Positions 35,805 to 44,984 of a stretch of 64,000 bases of DNA are shown here, one piece after another. Within the stretch, counting starts at the first letter, position 1. The number at the start of each line of letters is the position of its first letter. The notes under the pieces were generated by a model, which saw only the letters and a program-made list of their open reading frames with translations, ran no database searches and was not told where the DNA came from. Source of the stretch: Rathayibacter sp. VKM Ac-2879 (GTDB taxonomy: Bacteria > Actinomycetota > Actinomycetes > Actinomycetales > Microbacteriaceae); the NCBI RefSeq assembly GCF_015351245.1, contig NZ_JADKSO010000003.1, forward strand, positions 310,001-374,000, written 5' to 3'. Position numbers and translations under genes: made by a program.

Positions 35805-36431
35805 ATGACCGACCCCACCACCTCCATCGCCGCACCCTGGCCGCCGCCGGTCCCAGAGAAGACGCCGAAGACGCGCCGCCGGGTTCCCCTGCAGGCACTC
35901 GTCTGGACGTCTCTCGGAGCTCTGATCCTCGGCGCCCTGATCGGCGGCTCTGGCTCGGGCCGTGGCTCCCAGAGGACCGAGGCCCAGCTGAGCGCCGTCC
36001 AGGAGCAGCTGGACGCCGCACAGGCGTCGGTGCAGGAGCAGAGCGAGGCGCGCGCGAAGGCCGACTCGGATCGCTCGGCAGCGGAAGCGACGGCGTCGGA
36101 CCTCCGCAAGACGGTCGACTCGATGACGGCGGAGGCCGCGACAGCGTCGACGACGCTGGCCGGCCGAGACGCGCGCATCGCCGAGCTCGAGGCCGCAGCA
36201 TCGTCGTCCTCGGCAGCATCGTCGTCCTCGGCAGCGAAGCCTGCCGCCGCAGAGCCCGCGGCCGAGACCGCCCCCGAGCCGGCCGCCGTACCCGCGGAGC
36301 CCGCGAGCTCCTCGGTGTCGTACGCGAACTGCGCCGCTGCGCGCGCGGCGGGCGTCGCTCCCCTGTCGACGGGCGACCCCGGCTACAGCCGCAAGCTCGA
36401 CCGAGACGGCGACGGGATCGCCTGCGAGTAG
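35805..36431 (+). CDS. Membrane-anchored coiled-coil protein with C-terminal excalibur domain
   Basis: 208 residues: a cytosolic Pro-rich start, a transmembrane helix at about 27-46, a coiled coil at about 54-125, a low-complexity Ser/Ala/Pro/Glu linker, and an excalibur calcium-binding motif at the end (YSRKLDRDGDGIACE). Excalibur motifs are found on cell-surface proteins of Gram-positive bacteria. Its partner is unknown. A terminator hairpin follows at 36439-36472. Confidence 0.88.
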   Translation: MTDPTTSIAAPWPPPVPEKTPKTRRRVPLQALVWTSLGALILGALIGGSGSGRGSQRTEAQLSAVQEQLDAAQASVQEQSEARAKADSDRSAAEATASDLRKTVDSMTAEAATASTTLAGRDARIAELEAAASSSSAASSSSAAKPAAAEPAAETAPEPAAVPAEPASSSVSYANCAAARAAGVAPLSTGDPGYSRKLDRDGDGIACE

Positions 36432-36438
36432 CAGACTC

Positions 36439-36472
36439 GTCCTGCGCGGCGCGAGGAGGCGTCGCGCAGGAC
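36439..36472. terminator. Terminator hairpin after the excalibur gene
   Basis: Stem GTCCTGCGCG/CGCGCAGGAC with a 14-base loop, 8 bp after the stop and between convergent genes. Confidence 0.75.
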
Positions 36473-36519
36473 GACCGTCTTGGCGTCGAGACCCTGCGAG
36501 GCGGCTGTCCGCGCGGCGG

Positions 36520-38400
36520 TCACGCGCTGAGCGCCGAGTCCGCCTGCTGTGCGTAGAGCGAGGCGTAGAGCCCGCCCCTCTCGATCAGTCCGTGGTGGGT
36601 CCCCGACTCGACGATCCGACCGCCGTCGACGACGTGGATCGTGTCGGCCGAGACGACCGTCGAGAGACGGTGGGCGATCGCGATGGTCGTGCGGCCTCGG
36701 GAGGCGTCGTCGAGCGCGGTCTGCACGATCCGCTCCGAGACGGTGTCGAGCGCGCTCGTCGCCTCGTCGAGGATGAGGACGGCGGGATCCTTGAGAAGCA
36801 CTCGAGCGATGGCGAGGCGCTGCTTCTCGCCTCCCGACAGGCGATAGCCGCGTTCGCCGACGAGGGTGTCATAGCCGTCGGGGAAGGACGCGATCGTGTC
36901 GTGGATGTTGGCGGCTCGCGCGGCGGCCTCGAGCTCCTCGTGAGTGGCCTCGGGTCGTGCGTAGCGGAGGTTCTCGGCGATCGTCGCGTGGAAGAGGTAG
37001 GTCTCCTGGCTCACGATGCCGATGTGCGACACGAGCGACTCCTGCGTGAGCTCGCGCACGTCGGTGCCGGCGAAGCGCACCGCGCCGCCGGTGACGTCGT
37101 ACAGTCGCGGCACGAGGTACGAGATCGTGGTCTTGCCCGCGCCCGACGGGCCGACGAAGGCCACGAACTGCCCGGGCTCGATCGACACCGAGACGTGGTC
37201 GAGCGTCGGGCGGGCGTCCTCGGCCTGGTCGGGGTAGCGGAACACGACCTCGTCGAGCTCGACCCGACCGAGCTCGCCGGACACCTCACGGGCCGAGGCG
37301 CGGTCGCGGATCGAGGGACGCAGGTCGAGGTATTCGAAGATGCGCGCGAAGAGGGCTCCGGCCGTCTGCAGGTCGAGCGCCACACGCAGGAGACCGAGCA
37401 GGGGCCACATGAGTCGAGCCTGCACCGTCGTGAAGGCGACGACGGTGCCGGCGGTCACCGTGGTGCCGCCGAGGATGAGCCACGCCGCGACGAGGTAGAC
37501 GATCACCGGGATGACCGAGAGGAAGATCTGCACCATCGCGAAGAACCACTGGCCCGACATCTGCTGACGCACCTGCAACTCGATCTGGCGGCCGTTCTCG
37601 TCGGCGTAGCGGGCGACCTCCGACTCCTGCCGTCCGAAGCTCTTGGCCAGCAGGATGCCGGAGACGCTCAGGGTCTCTTGAGTGATCGCTGTCATCTCGG
37701 AGAGCGATTCTTGCGTCTTCGTCGCGATGCGGGCGCGCACCTGGCCCACCCGCCGCTGCGCGACGACCAGGACGGGAGTGAGCACGACCGCGACGATGGT
37801 CATCTGCCACGACAGCAGGAGCATCGCCACGACGGCCGCGATCACCGTCACGGTGTTGCCGAGCACGCTCGAGACGGTGTTGGTGAGCACGCTCGCCACC
37901 CCGCCGACATCGTTCGCGAGGCGCGACTGGATCACGCCCGTGCGAGTTCGGGTGAAGAAGCCGAGCTCCATGGCCTGGAGATGACGGAACAGGCGGATGC
38001 GCAGCTCGCCCATCACGGTGTTGCCCACGGTCGCGGTGAGGTAGGTCTGCCAGACGCCGAGGATCGCCGAGATCGCCCAGACGAGCACCATCACGCCGAC
38101 GAGCTCGAGCAGAACGGGCAGGTCGGGCGTGCCGGAGGTCGGGAACAGGCCGTGGTCGAAGGCGAGCTGGGTGAGCAGCGGCGGGACGACCGTGAGGGCC
38201 GCGCCGACGAGGACGAGGACGACCGTGAGGGAGAGCTTGGCGCGGTGGAGGCGGAAGAGCTCGGCGATCCGGCGGAGAAGTCCGGGGATGCGCGGGGCCT
38301 CGGCGTTGCTGCGGCGTTGGCTGTCGGGGTCTCCGCCGGAGATCTTCCCGGGGCGTGCACCTCCGCCCCGCATCCCGCCGCCTGCCGCGACGTCGCCCAT
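36520..38400 (-). CDS. ABC exporter, fused membrane and ATPase domains
   Basis: 627 residues. A six-helix type I exporter domain (about 50-345) precedes the nucleotide-binding domain with Walker A GPSGAGKTT, signature LSGGEKQRLAIARVLL and Walker B VLILDEATSALD. As a half-transporter it should dimerise. Substrate is unknown; such proteins are often labelled multidrug or lipid exporters. The ATG at 38400 (MGDVAAGGG) is preferred to the more upstream codon at 38484, which would overlap the terminator region of the neighbouring operon. Confidence 0.92.
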   Translation of the reverse strand: MGDVAAGGGMRGGGARPGKISGGDPDSQRRSNAEAPRIPGLLRRIAELFRLHRAKLSLTVVLVLVGAALTVVPPLLTQLAFDHGLFPTSGTPDLPVLLELVGVMVLVWAISAILGVWQTYLTATVGNTVMGELRIRLFRHLQAMELGFFTRTRTGVIQSRLANDVGGVASVLTNTVSSVLGNTVTVIAAVVAMLLLSWQMTIVAVVLTPVLVVAQRRVGQVRARIATKTQESLSEMTAITQETLSVSGILLAKSFGRQESEVARYADENGRQIELQVRQQMSGQWFFAMVQIFLSVIPVIVYLVAAWLILGGTTVTAGTVVAFTTVQARLMWPLLGLLRVALDLQTAGALFARIFEYLDLRPSIRDRASAREVSGELGRVELDEVVFRYPDQAEDARPTLDHVSVSIEPGQFVAFVGPSGAGKTTISYLVPRLYDVTGGAVRFAGTDVRELTQESLVSHIGIVSQETYLFHATIAENLRYARPEATHEELEAAARAANIHDTIASFPDGYDTLVGERGYRLSGGEKQRLAIARVLLKDPAVLILDEATSALDTVSERIVQTALDDASRGRTTIAIAHRLSTVVSADTIHVVDGGRIVESGTHHGLIERGGLYASLYAQQADSALSA

Positions 38401-38487
38401 CCTGCTCACCGCTCGACCATAGCCCCGGGCACCGAGATCCCTCGCCGCTTCCGCCCACGGCGAATCCGTGCTTTCGACGTGCACAGA

Positions 38488-38524
38488 GAGGGGGCCTCGA
38501 CACGGGATGTCTCGAGGCGCCCTC
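38488..38524 (-). terminator. Terminator of the sugar ABC permease operon
   Basis: Near-perfect 13-bp stem (GAGGGGGCCTCGA/TCGAGGCGCCCTC) with an 11-base loop, 36 bp downstream of the permease stop on the minus strand. Confidence 0.75.
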
Positions 38525-38559
38525 TTGCGGGCGAGAGCGGAGCGACCGCCGACGGTGCG

Positions 38560-39543
38560 TCAGCCCTTGGTGGCGCCGGCGAGGAGACCGCGAACGAAGA
38601 ACCGCTGCAGCGCGAAGAACACGATGAGGGGAACGATGATCGAGATGAACGCTCCGGCGGTGAGCAGCTCCCACGACTGTCCGTACGATCCCGAGAGGTC
38701 TTGCAGCGCCTTCGTGATCGGCAGACCGGCTCCCGAGGTGAAGACCGTCGCGACCAGCAGGTCGTTCCACACCCAGAGGAACTGGAAGATGCCGAACGAG
38801 GCGATGGCCGGCACCGCGAGCGGCAGCACGATGCGGAAGAAGATCTGCCCGTGTCCCGCTCCGTCCACGCGCGCCGCCTCGATGACTTCGCCGGGGATCT
38901 CCGAGATGAAGTTGTGCAGCATGAAGATCGCCAGCGGGAGGGCGAAGATCGTGTGCGCGATCCACACCTTCGCGTAGGAGCCGTCGAGCCCGTTCACCCC
39001 GAGACCGGGGAGGATGTACAGCCCTCCGATCCGCAGGCCGTCCGAGAACAGCTGCAGGAGTGGCACGAGGGCCATCTGGATCGGGACGATCTGGAGCGAG
39101 AACACGAGCACGAAGAGCGTGTTGCGGCCCTTGAAGTCGATCCACGCGAAGGCGTAGGCCGCCAGGCTCGCGATCGTGATCGGGATGAGCGCCGCGGGGA
39201 GCGTGATGACGAGCGAGTTCACGAATGCCTTGCCGAGCGTCAGGCTGTCGCCCGAGTTGAGGGCGTTCGTGTAGTTGTCGAGAGTGAAGCCGGGGTTGGC
39301 GAAGATCGTCCACCAGCCGGTGGTCTTGATGTCGTTCGCCGGTCGGAACGACGAGATGAACAACCCGAGGGTCGGGAGGGTCCAGATCGCCGCGATGATC
39401 GCCGCCGCGAGAGTGGCGCCGCGCGAGGTGGTGGCCCTCCGCACCTTGCCGCTTGCGGCCTCGATCTTCGATTCCCCGCGGAGGAGGCGGCGTTCGGTGG
39501 TGCGATCGACCGGGACCTGGATCGGAGTGGGCGTGACGCTCAT
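38560..39543 (-). CDS. Carbohydrate ABC transporter permease (MalG-type)
   Basis: 327 residues with a cytosolic N-terminal extension of about 45 residues and six transmembrane helices. The EAA loop that contacts the ATPase reads EVIEAARVDGAGHGQIFFRIVLP. It pairs with the MalF-type permease, whose stop it overlaps by four bases (ATGA). Architecture and the substrate-binding protein point to alpha-glucoside or related sugar uptake. No ATPase is encoded nearby. Confidence 0.93.
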   Translation of the reverse strand: MSVTPTPIQVPVDRTTERRLLRGESKIEAASGKVRRATTSRGATLAAAIIAAIWTLPTLGLFISSFRPANDIKTTGWWTIFANPGFTLDNYTNALNSGDSLTLGKAFVNSLVITLPAALIPITIASLAAYAFAWIDFKGRNTLFVLVFSLQIVPIQMALVPLLQLFSDGLRIGGLYILPGLGVNGLDGSYAKVWIAHTIFALPLAIFMLHNFISEIPGEVIEAARVDGAGHGQIFFRIVLPLAVPAIASFGIFQFLWVWNDLLVATVFTSGAGLPITKALQDLSGSYGQSWELLTAGAFISIIVPLIVFFALQRFFVRGLLAGATKG

Positions 39544-40679
39544 CGGATCTCCCTCTGCTTGGCGAGCTGGCGGGCGTTGTAGACGACGATGGGGAGCACG
39601 AGCAGGAACAGGATGACCGCAAGGGCCGCGCTGTAGCCGCTGCGGGCGCCGAGCTGGAACTGGCGGACCATCTCGAAGGCGAGGACGGTGGTGTCGGAGC
39701 GGCCGCCGGTCATCGCCGAGACGATGTCGAAGACCTTGAGGGAGGCGATCGAGATCGTCGTGAGGACGACGACGATCGAGGAGCGGATGCCCGGCACCGT
39801 GACGTTCCAGAAGGCCTGCCACGCGGTCGTGCCGTCGAGCGACGCCGCCTCGAGCTGTTCGGCCGGCACGCCCTTGATGGCCGCCGAGAGGACGGTCATG
39901 GCAAATCCGGCCTGGGTCCAGATCAGGACGATGACGAGGAACAGGGTGTTCCACGGCTCGAGACCGAGCCAGTCGATCGGCGTGCCTCCGAAGGCGGTGA
40001 GGATGCCGTTCAGCAGGCCGATCTGCTCACCCTGGCGCACGTCGTAGAAGAACTTGAAGATGATCGACGCGCCGACGAACGAGATCGCCATCGGCATGAA
40101 CACCAGCAGTTTGAAGAACTTCTCTCCGCGGCTCTTGTCGATGAACACCGCGTAGGCGAGGCCGATCGCGGTCGCCGTGATCGGTGCGAGGAGCACCCAG
40201 ACGACGGTGTTCAAGAACGCCGTGATGCCGTCGGGGCTCGTGAACACCCAGACGAAGTTGTCGATCCCCGCGAAGCCCGAACCGTCGTTCTTCATGAAGG
40301 CGTTGATCGCCGTGGTGATCGTCGGGTAGATCAGGCCGATGAGGATGAAGAAGGCCGCCGGCGCCATGAACGCGATCAGCTGGAGGCCGTAGCCCGCGCC
40401 TTTGCGGGATCGGAAGTCCAGGAGGAACAGCACACCGCCGAGCGCGGCGGCGACGACGGCGATCCACAGGACGGAGTTGTAGAGGCCGAAGGCGAGGAGG
40501 AGGACGACCGGCAGGATCACGGTCACGGCGAGGCGGAGCACGGTGTAGCCGGCACCGCGCCGAGGAGCGATCTCGACGAAGAAGAGAATGACCGCGACCA
40601 CGGCCGCGAACGCCAACAGGATGAGAGGGATCTGCGCGAGCGGCGGCACGCTCGCGAGCCACTGGAAGAATGCGGACAT
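39540..40679 (-). CDS. Carbohydrate ABC transporter permease (MalF-type)
   Basis: 379 residues with eight or so hydrophobic segments. Two or three extra helices precede the permease core, a MalF-like feature. The EAA loop is EQLEAASLDGTTAWQAFWNVTVP near residue 285. It lies between the substrate-binding protein gene and the MalG-type gene in the usual order. Sugar specificity cannot be read from the sequence. Confidence 0.93.
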   Translation of the reverse strand: MSAFFQWLASVPPLAQIPLILLAFAAVVAVILFFVEIAPRRGAGYTVLRLAVTVILPVVLLLAFGLYNSVLWIAVVAAALGGVLFLLDFRSRKGAGYGLQLIAFMAPAAFFILIGLIYPTITTAINAFMKNDGSGFAGIDNFVWVFTSPDGITAFLNTVVWVLLAPITATAIGLAYAVFIDKSRGEKFFKLLVFMPMAISFVGASIIFKFFYDVRQGEQIGLLNGILTAFGGTPIDWLGLEPWNTLFLVIVLIWTQAGFAMTVLSAAIKGVPAEQLEAASLDGTTAWQAFWNVTVPGIRSSIVVVLTTISIASLKVFDIVSAMTGGRSDTTVLAFEMVRQFQLGARSGYSAALAVILFLLVLPIVVYNARQLAKQREIR

Positions 40680-40764
40680 GGACGCCCTTTCGAGTGCGAC
40701 TCTGAACTCAGGTGAAGCCTAGCCCCGGGGCCCGCTCTCGCGGGGCCTGGCGCTAGGCAACGGC

Positions 40765-40800
40765 GCAGGGCCGCCGCTCGGGGTGGAGCGGCGGCCCTGC
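40765..40800 (-). terminator. Hairpin between the binding-protein gene and the permease genes
   Basis: Perfect 15-bp stem GCAGGGCCGCCGCTC/GAGCGGCGGCCCTGC with a 6-base loop, 9 bp downstream of the binding-protein stop and 86 bp upstream of malF. In importer operons such a hairpin commonly gives partial termination or protects the upstream mRNA, so more binding protein than permease is made. Confidence 0.8.
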
Positions 40801-40809
40801 ACTGTCGTG

Positions 40810-42153
40810 CTAGGAGGTGTATCCCGCTTGGATCTCCTGGAGGACCTGGTCGGTGCTCGATCCGTCGATCCAGTCCACCATTCCCTTCCAGAAGCTGTCA
40901 GAGCCGACGGACTTCGGCATGAGGTCCGAACCGTCGAAGCGGAACGTGGTGTCCGGGTTCTGCAGGATGCTGATCGAGTCCTTCAGGATGTCGCTGCCCG
41001 CGTTGGCCGGGTCGAGTCCCTTGTTCGCCGAGATGACGCCTCCGAGCTTGACGCGGCTGTTGGCCCAGTCGGCGCTCGACAGGTAGGCCTGCACCTTGGC
41101 GGTGTCGGCGTCGTTCGAGAACGCGGCGACCATCTCGCCACCACCCGTGACGGCCTGGGGGTCGTCGGCCTTCACCGGCGGGGTGAGGAACGCCCACACG
41201 TCGCCGTCCTTGGCGACCTTGGCGCCGGCCGCGGTCAGGAAGCCCTCGAAGAAGGAGGCCTGGTGGGTCAGAGCGCAGCTTCCGTTGGCCACGTTCTGGG
41301 CGACGTCGCCGAACGCGGTCGAGTTGATCGACTTGACGTCGCCGTAGCCGGCGTTGACGAGGGTCGGGTCGAGGAGGATCGAGCCGACGGAGTCGAACGC
41401 CTCCTTGATCTTGGGGTCGGTGAACTTCGTGTCGCCGGCGACCCAGGAGTCGTAGACGTCGGGCCCGGCCTCGCGGAGGACCGCGTCCTCGATCCAGTCG
41501 GTGCCCGGCCAGCCCGAGGCCTCGCCGGAGTTGAAGCCCGCGCACCACGAGGGTCCGCCGGTCTTCTGGGCGATCGTCTTGCCGAGCGCCTCCATCTCGT
41601 CCCATGTCTGGGGAACCGAGACGCCCCACTCGGCGAACTTCTTCGGCGAGTACCAGACGTAGCCCTTGACCGACGCCATCAGCGGCGCGCCGTACTGGGT
41701 GCCGTCGACCTGGCCGTACTTCTGCCAGTCCGCCGACCAGTTCTTCTGGACGTTGGCGAGCGCGTCGGCCGGGAGCTTCTGCACCTTGCCCGAGGCGATC
41801 GTGTCGGCGAGGAGCCCCGGCTGCGGGAAGATCGCGAGGTCGGGGGTGTCGCCGCCCTGGACCTTGATGCCGATCTGCTTCTCGAACTCCTTGTCGCCCG
41901 TGTACTTGATCTCGATGTTGTTCTGCTTCTCCCAGTCCGCCCAGGACTGCTCGAGAAGGGTGGCCTCGTCGCCGTTGATGGTGCCGTACACGTTGACGAC
42001 GCCGTCCGCCGTGCCGACGTTGCCGGCCGAGTTACCGCCGCCGGCGTTGGGATCGTTGGGGTCATTGCTGCTGGAGCAACCCGAGAGAGCGATGCCGGCT
42101 GCCGCGAGAACGGCGACCGGGACGGTGATACGGCGGTGCAGGGATGACCGCAT
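40810..42153 (-). CDS. Sugar ABC transporter substrate-binding lipoprotein
   Basis: 447 residues. A signal peptide ends in the lipobox LSGC, giving lipidation at Cys26, followed by a Ser/Asn/Gly-rich linker. The mature part is a cluster D/MalE-like binding protein (GDTPDLAIFPQPGLLADTI). It delivers a carbohydrate to the MalF/MalG-type permeases encoded downstream. LacI-type palindromes at 42345-42397 lie 190-245 bp upstream. The similarity in layout to alpha-glucoside systems is suggestive but not proof of substrate. Confidence 0.93.
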   Translation of the reverse strand: MRSSLHRRITVPVAVLAAAGIALSGCSSSNDPNDPNAGGGNSAGNVGTADGVVNVYGTINGDEATLLEQSWADWEKQNNIEIKYTGDKEFEKQIGIKVQGGDTPDLAIFPQPGLLADTIASGKVQKLPADALANVQKNWSADWQKYGQVDGTQYGAPLMASVKGYVWYSPKKFAEWGVSVPQTWDEMEALGKTIAQKTGGPSWCAGFNSGEASGWPGTDWIEDAVLREAGPDVYDSWVAGDTKFTDPKIKEAFDSVGSILLDPTLVNAGYGDVKSINSTAFGDVAQNVANGSCALTHQASFFEGFLTAAGAKVAKDGDVWAFLTPPVKADDPQAVTGGGEMVAAFSNDADTAKVQAYLSSADWANSRVKLGGVISANKGLDPANAGSDILKDSISILQNPDTTFRFDGSDLMPKSVGSDSFWKGMVDWIDGSSTDQVLQEIQAGYTS

Positions 42154-42344
42154 ACTTCCTCCTCATTGAGTGGTGGATCAGCCGAGGGAGCCGCCCCCTC
42201 GGTCGAGACCGGGGCCTGTGGCGGCTCGAAGCGTGTGCCGCGACAACTCGGATGGTGGTGATGGCGACGCCGGGAGGACCTGCGGTGAATCTGAAGGACC
42301 TTCGAGCGAACCATCGGGTGTGACGTGGGTGGGCTCCCACGAAG

Positions 42345-42397
42345 GGAAACCTTTCCACAAGAACGATGAAAGCACAACGAAGTCGATAGAGCGCTCT
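42345..42397. promoter_or_regulatory. Two palindromic operator candidates upstream of the binding-protein gene
   Basis: GGAAACCTTTCC at 42345-42356 and AGAGCGCTCT at 42388-42397. Both resemble LacI-family operators of Actinobacterial sugar operons. They lie in the 391-bp region between the binding-protein gene and the LacI gene, which otherwise shows no reading frame I would accept. Confidence 0.5.
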
Positions 42398-42497
42398 CTC
42401 AGGTAACGATTCGGCGTCAAACCGGGCTTGTACCGCGTGCGGCCCCCACGAACCTCCACGTGGACTGGCCGGACGCCATGCCGCGCGGTATAACTTC

Positions 42498-42513
42498 CTG
42501 GAACCGTTTCCAG
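42498..42513. promoter_or_regulatory. LacI-family operator in front of its own gene
   Basis: CTGGAACCGTTTCCAG, symmetric except for the central four bases. The reverse reading TGGAAACGGTTCCA fits the general LacI-family pattern with a central CG. It lies 32 bp upstream of the regulator start, suited to autorepression. Confidence 0.65.
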
Positions 42514-42544
42514 CATCGAGGCAGGGGGCGTGGGGAGGAACGCC

Positions 42545-43585
42545 GTGACAGGCATCGAAGAGGTCGCCGAGCTCGCCGGGGTGTCGAAGGCGACGGTCTC
42601 GCGGGCGTTGAGCGGTCGAGGCTACGTCTCGGCCGGCACGAAGCAACGGGTCGAACTCGCCGCCTCCAGCCTGGGATACGTCGTCTCGGCCAACGCGTCG
42701 AGCCTGGTCACCGGTCGCAGCAACAACATCGCGGTCATCATCCCGATCATCAACCAGTGGTTCTTCGCCGGCATCATCGAGGGCATCGAACGCGCCCTGC
42801 TCGCGGCCGGCTACGACCTGCTCCTCTACAACATCGACAAGCACCTCGAGGCGCGCCGCAGCGTGTTCGAGTACTACCTCGTGCGCAAACGCGTCGACGC
42901 CATCGTCGCCGTCACGCTCGAGATCTCGCCACACGAGACCGAGGCGCTGCTCGCCCTCGGCAAGCCGATCGTCGGCATCGGCGGCGAGCTGCCCGGGATC
43001 CCCACCTTCAGCATCGACGACGTCGCCGCCGCTCGACTGGCCACCGAGCACCTCCTCTCCCTGGGCCACGAGCGCGTCGTCCACATCGGCGGGCTCACGG
43101 AGGAGGAGATGGACTTCCACGTGCACACCAAGCGTCGAGAGGGCTTCTTCGAGGCGCTCGTCGCCGCTGGCCGGCAGCCGGACCCCTCCGACTTCGTGCC
43201 CACGCGCTTCGACATCCCCGGGGGCCACCGCGCCGGCCGGCAGGTCCTCGGCGATCCGCGCTCGCGACCGACCGCGATCTTCGCGGCCTCCGACGAGATC
43301 GCCATCGGCATCATCCTCGCCGCACGCGAACTCGGCCTGTCGGTGCCCGAGGACGTCTCGATCATCGGTATCGACGACCATCCGCTCGCTGAGCTGTTCG
43401 GGCTCACCTCGATCCGACAGGACCCTCGTCAGCAGGGCGAGCTCGCGGTCGAGCTGGTCCTCGGCGCGCTCGCAGCGGGAGCGCGCGGCGAGGAGCCTCC
43501 GCCCGCACGCCACACGATGATCCCCGCCTCCCTCGTCATTCGCACGAGCACCTCGGTTCCACGGGGAGCGAGAATCGGAGCATGA
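42545..43585 (+). CDS. LacI-family transcriptional regulator
   Basis: 346 residues. The N-terminal helix-turn-helix IEEVAELAGVSKATVSRALSGRGYVS is followed by a hinge and a periplasmic-binding-protein-like effector domain. GTG at 42545 has GGGGAGGA 6 bp upstream, which is better than the GTG at 42530. It is divergent from the sugar ABC operon and is its likely repressor, with operators at 42345-42397 and 42498-42513. The stop overlaps the following small gene by four bases. Confidence 0.93.
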   Translation: MTGIEEVAELAGVSKATVSRALSGRGYVSAGTKQRVELAASSLGYVVSANASSLVTGRSNNIAVIIPIINQWFFAGIIEGIERALLAAGYDLLLYNIDKHLEARRSVFEYYLVRKRVDAIVAVTLEISPHETEALLALGKPIVGIGGELPGIPTFSIDDVAAARLATEHLLSLGHERVVHIGGLTEEEMDFHVHTKRREGFFEALVAAGRQPDPSDFVPTRFDIPGGHRAGRQVLGDPRSRPTAIFAASDEIAIGIILAARELGLSVPEDVSIIGIDDHPLAELFGLTSIRQDPRQQGELAVELVLGALAAGARGEEPPPARHTMIPASLVIRTSTSVPRGARIGA

Positions 43586-43884
43586 CCGACACCGACTCCC
43601 CCGCCGTCCGCGACGTTCCCGAGCGCTCCCGATTCGAGATCGAGGTCGGCGGCACGGCGGCCGGCTTCGCGGCCTACGTGCGGCACGACGACGAGGTCGT
43701 GCTGACCCACACCGTCATCGACGAGGGCTGGGAGGGGCGCGGGCTCGGCGGCGTTCTCGCGCGCGCGGCCGTCCTCGCCATCACGGAGGCGGGAGGCACC
43801 GTGGTTCCGCGCTGCCCGTTCATCGCGTCGTGGCTGCGCAAGCACCCCGACGTCCCGGCGCGCGTGCGCTGGCCCGAGGACTGA
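43582..43884 (+). CDS. Small GNAT-like N-acetyltransferase (YjdJ type)
   Basis: 100 residues. This is the minimal Gcn5-related fold: FEIEVGGTAAGFAAYV, then LTHTVIDEGWEGRGLGGVLARAAV with the acetyl-CoA loop, then the PRCPFIASWLRKHPD ending typical of the family. Substrate unknown. It overlaps the regulator gene by ATGA, so the two are co-translated. Confidence 0.92.
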   Translation: MTDTDSPAVRDVPERSRFEIEVGGTAAGFAAYVRHDDEVVLTHTVIDEGWEGRGLGGVLARAAVLAITEAGGTVVPRCPFIASWLRKHPDVPARVRWPED

Positions 43885-43915
43885 GCCCGGCACCCGAGCC
43901 CTCCCGCGTCCGCGC

Positions 43916-44293
43916 TCAGGCGGGAGGCGTCGTGACGGCGATCTCCTGCAGCGCCCACGAGTTGCCGTCGGGGTCGCCGAAGTAGGCGTACTTCACGCCG
44001 CCCATGTCGTACACCTCGCTGACCTCGAGCGAGCGGGCGGCGAGCTCGGCTCGAGCGGACGCGATGTCGTCGACGACCAGGTGGAGATTGCGGACGACGC
44101 CCTCCTCCGGCCCGGGACCCATGCCGGTGCCGATCACGATCGAGCAGGCAGAGCCGGGCGGTGTGAGCTGCACCACCCGCATCGTCGGCGACGGGCGGAC
44201 GTCGTGATCCAGGTGGAAGCCGACGACCTCGGTGTAGAACGCGAGGGAGCGATCGACGTCGGTGACGGGAAGGGGAACGAGCTCGAGACGCAT
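43916..44293 (-). CDS. VOC (glyoxalase/bleomycin-resistance) family protein
   Basis: 125 residues with two beta-alpha-beta-beta-beta modules (LVPLPVTDVDRSLAFYTEVVGF and NLHLVVDDIASARAELAA). Potential metal ligands include His in NLHL and Glu in ALQEI. The FGDPDGNSWALQE ending is typical. Such proteins bind metals or small toxic compounds; the substrate is unknown. ATG at 44293 is used, GTG at 44299 is possible. It sits downstream of the MarR gene on the same strand. Confidence 0.85.
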   Translation of the reverse strand: MRLELVPLPVTDVDRSLAFYTEVVGFHLDHDVRPSPTMRVVQLTPPGSACSIVIGTGMGPGPEEGVVRNLHLVVDDIASARAELAARSLEVSEVYDMGGVKYAYFGDPDGNSWALQEIAVTTPPA

Positions 44294-44352
44294 CTGCACG
44301 CGACCAGTCTGCCGGCCGCCCACGGTGACACGCGCATGCCCGGCGACCGCGG

Positions 44353-44838
44353 TCAGGCGCGAGGGGCGACGACCAGTCGCTCGTGCATGATCTCGACGGC
44401 ACGTTCGAGCACACGTCGATCGCCGGGCGCCAGATCGGCGAAGATCGGAGTGAGTGCCTCGCCGAGATGCGTGCGCCAGGAGGCGAGCGCCTCGGCTCCC
44501 GCCGGCGCCAGACAGATCTGCCACGCTCGCGCGTCGACCGGATCGGCGACCCGGTCGAGCCAGCCGGCATCGACGAGGTTCTTCACGATCTTGGTCATCG
44601 TGGGCTGCGACACGCGGCTCTGGTTGGCCAGCTCTCCGAGCCGCATCGGCCCGATCGAGAGCAGCACCGAGAGCGTGCGCCACACGGCCTGCGACTCCTG
44701 GTTGTCGGTCGCCTGAGCGGCGAGACGGACGAGGCGATGCGTCACCGAGACGAAATCGCTCAGGAGCTCGCTGAGCGAGACCTCGCTCGGAGGCACGTCG
44801 CGCGCGGGGAGCCCGGCAAGCGGATCGATCACAGTCAC
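44353..44838 (-). CDS. MarR-family transcriptional regulator
   Basis: 161 residues, winged helix. The recognition region reads RLGELANQSRVSQPTMTKIVKNLVDAGWLDR, and the wing contains DARAWQICLAPAG. It starts with GTG at 44838. It may control the VOC gene 59 bp downstream. Ligand unknown. Confidence 0.9.
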   Translation of the reverse strand: MTVIDPLAGLPARDVPPSEVSLSELLSDFVSVTHRLVRLAAQATDNQESQAVWRTLSVLLSIGPMRLGELANQSRVSQPTMTKIVKNLVDAGWLDRVADPVDARAWQICLAPAGAEALASWRTHLGEALTPIFADLAPGDRRVLERAVEIMHERLVVAPRA

Positions 44839-44879
44839 CTTCCGATTTTAGAGGCGCCTGCCCGCGCCAACGCGGGAAC

Positions 44880-44919
44880 GACACAGGGCGCCACCCCCGA
44901 AGAGGTGACGCCCTGTGTC
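44880..44919. terminator. Terminator downstream of rplL
   Basis: Stem GACACAGGGCG/CGCCCTGTGTC with a loop that itself pairs CACC/GGTG, 65 bp beyond the rplL stop. It should end the rplJ-rplL transcript before the MarR gene on the same strand. Confidence 0.85.
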
Positions 44920-44984
44920 TGCGCGAACCGCCCGGAGGCGGACTCGCTTCACCCGTGCGGGTGACCGGCCGGAGCCGGCGGGGA

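Noticed and set aside
36592-39582. A 996-codon open frame on the plus strand
   Set aside because: Antisense to the ABC exporter and sugar permease genes, with Asp/Glu/Arg-rich low-complexity translation and no recognisable family.
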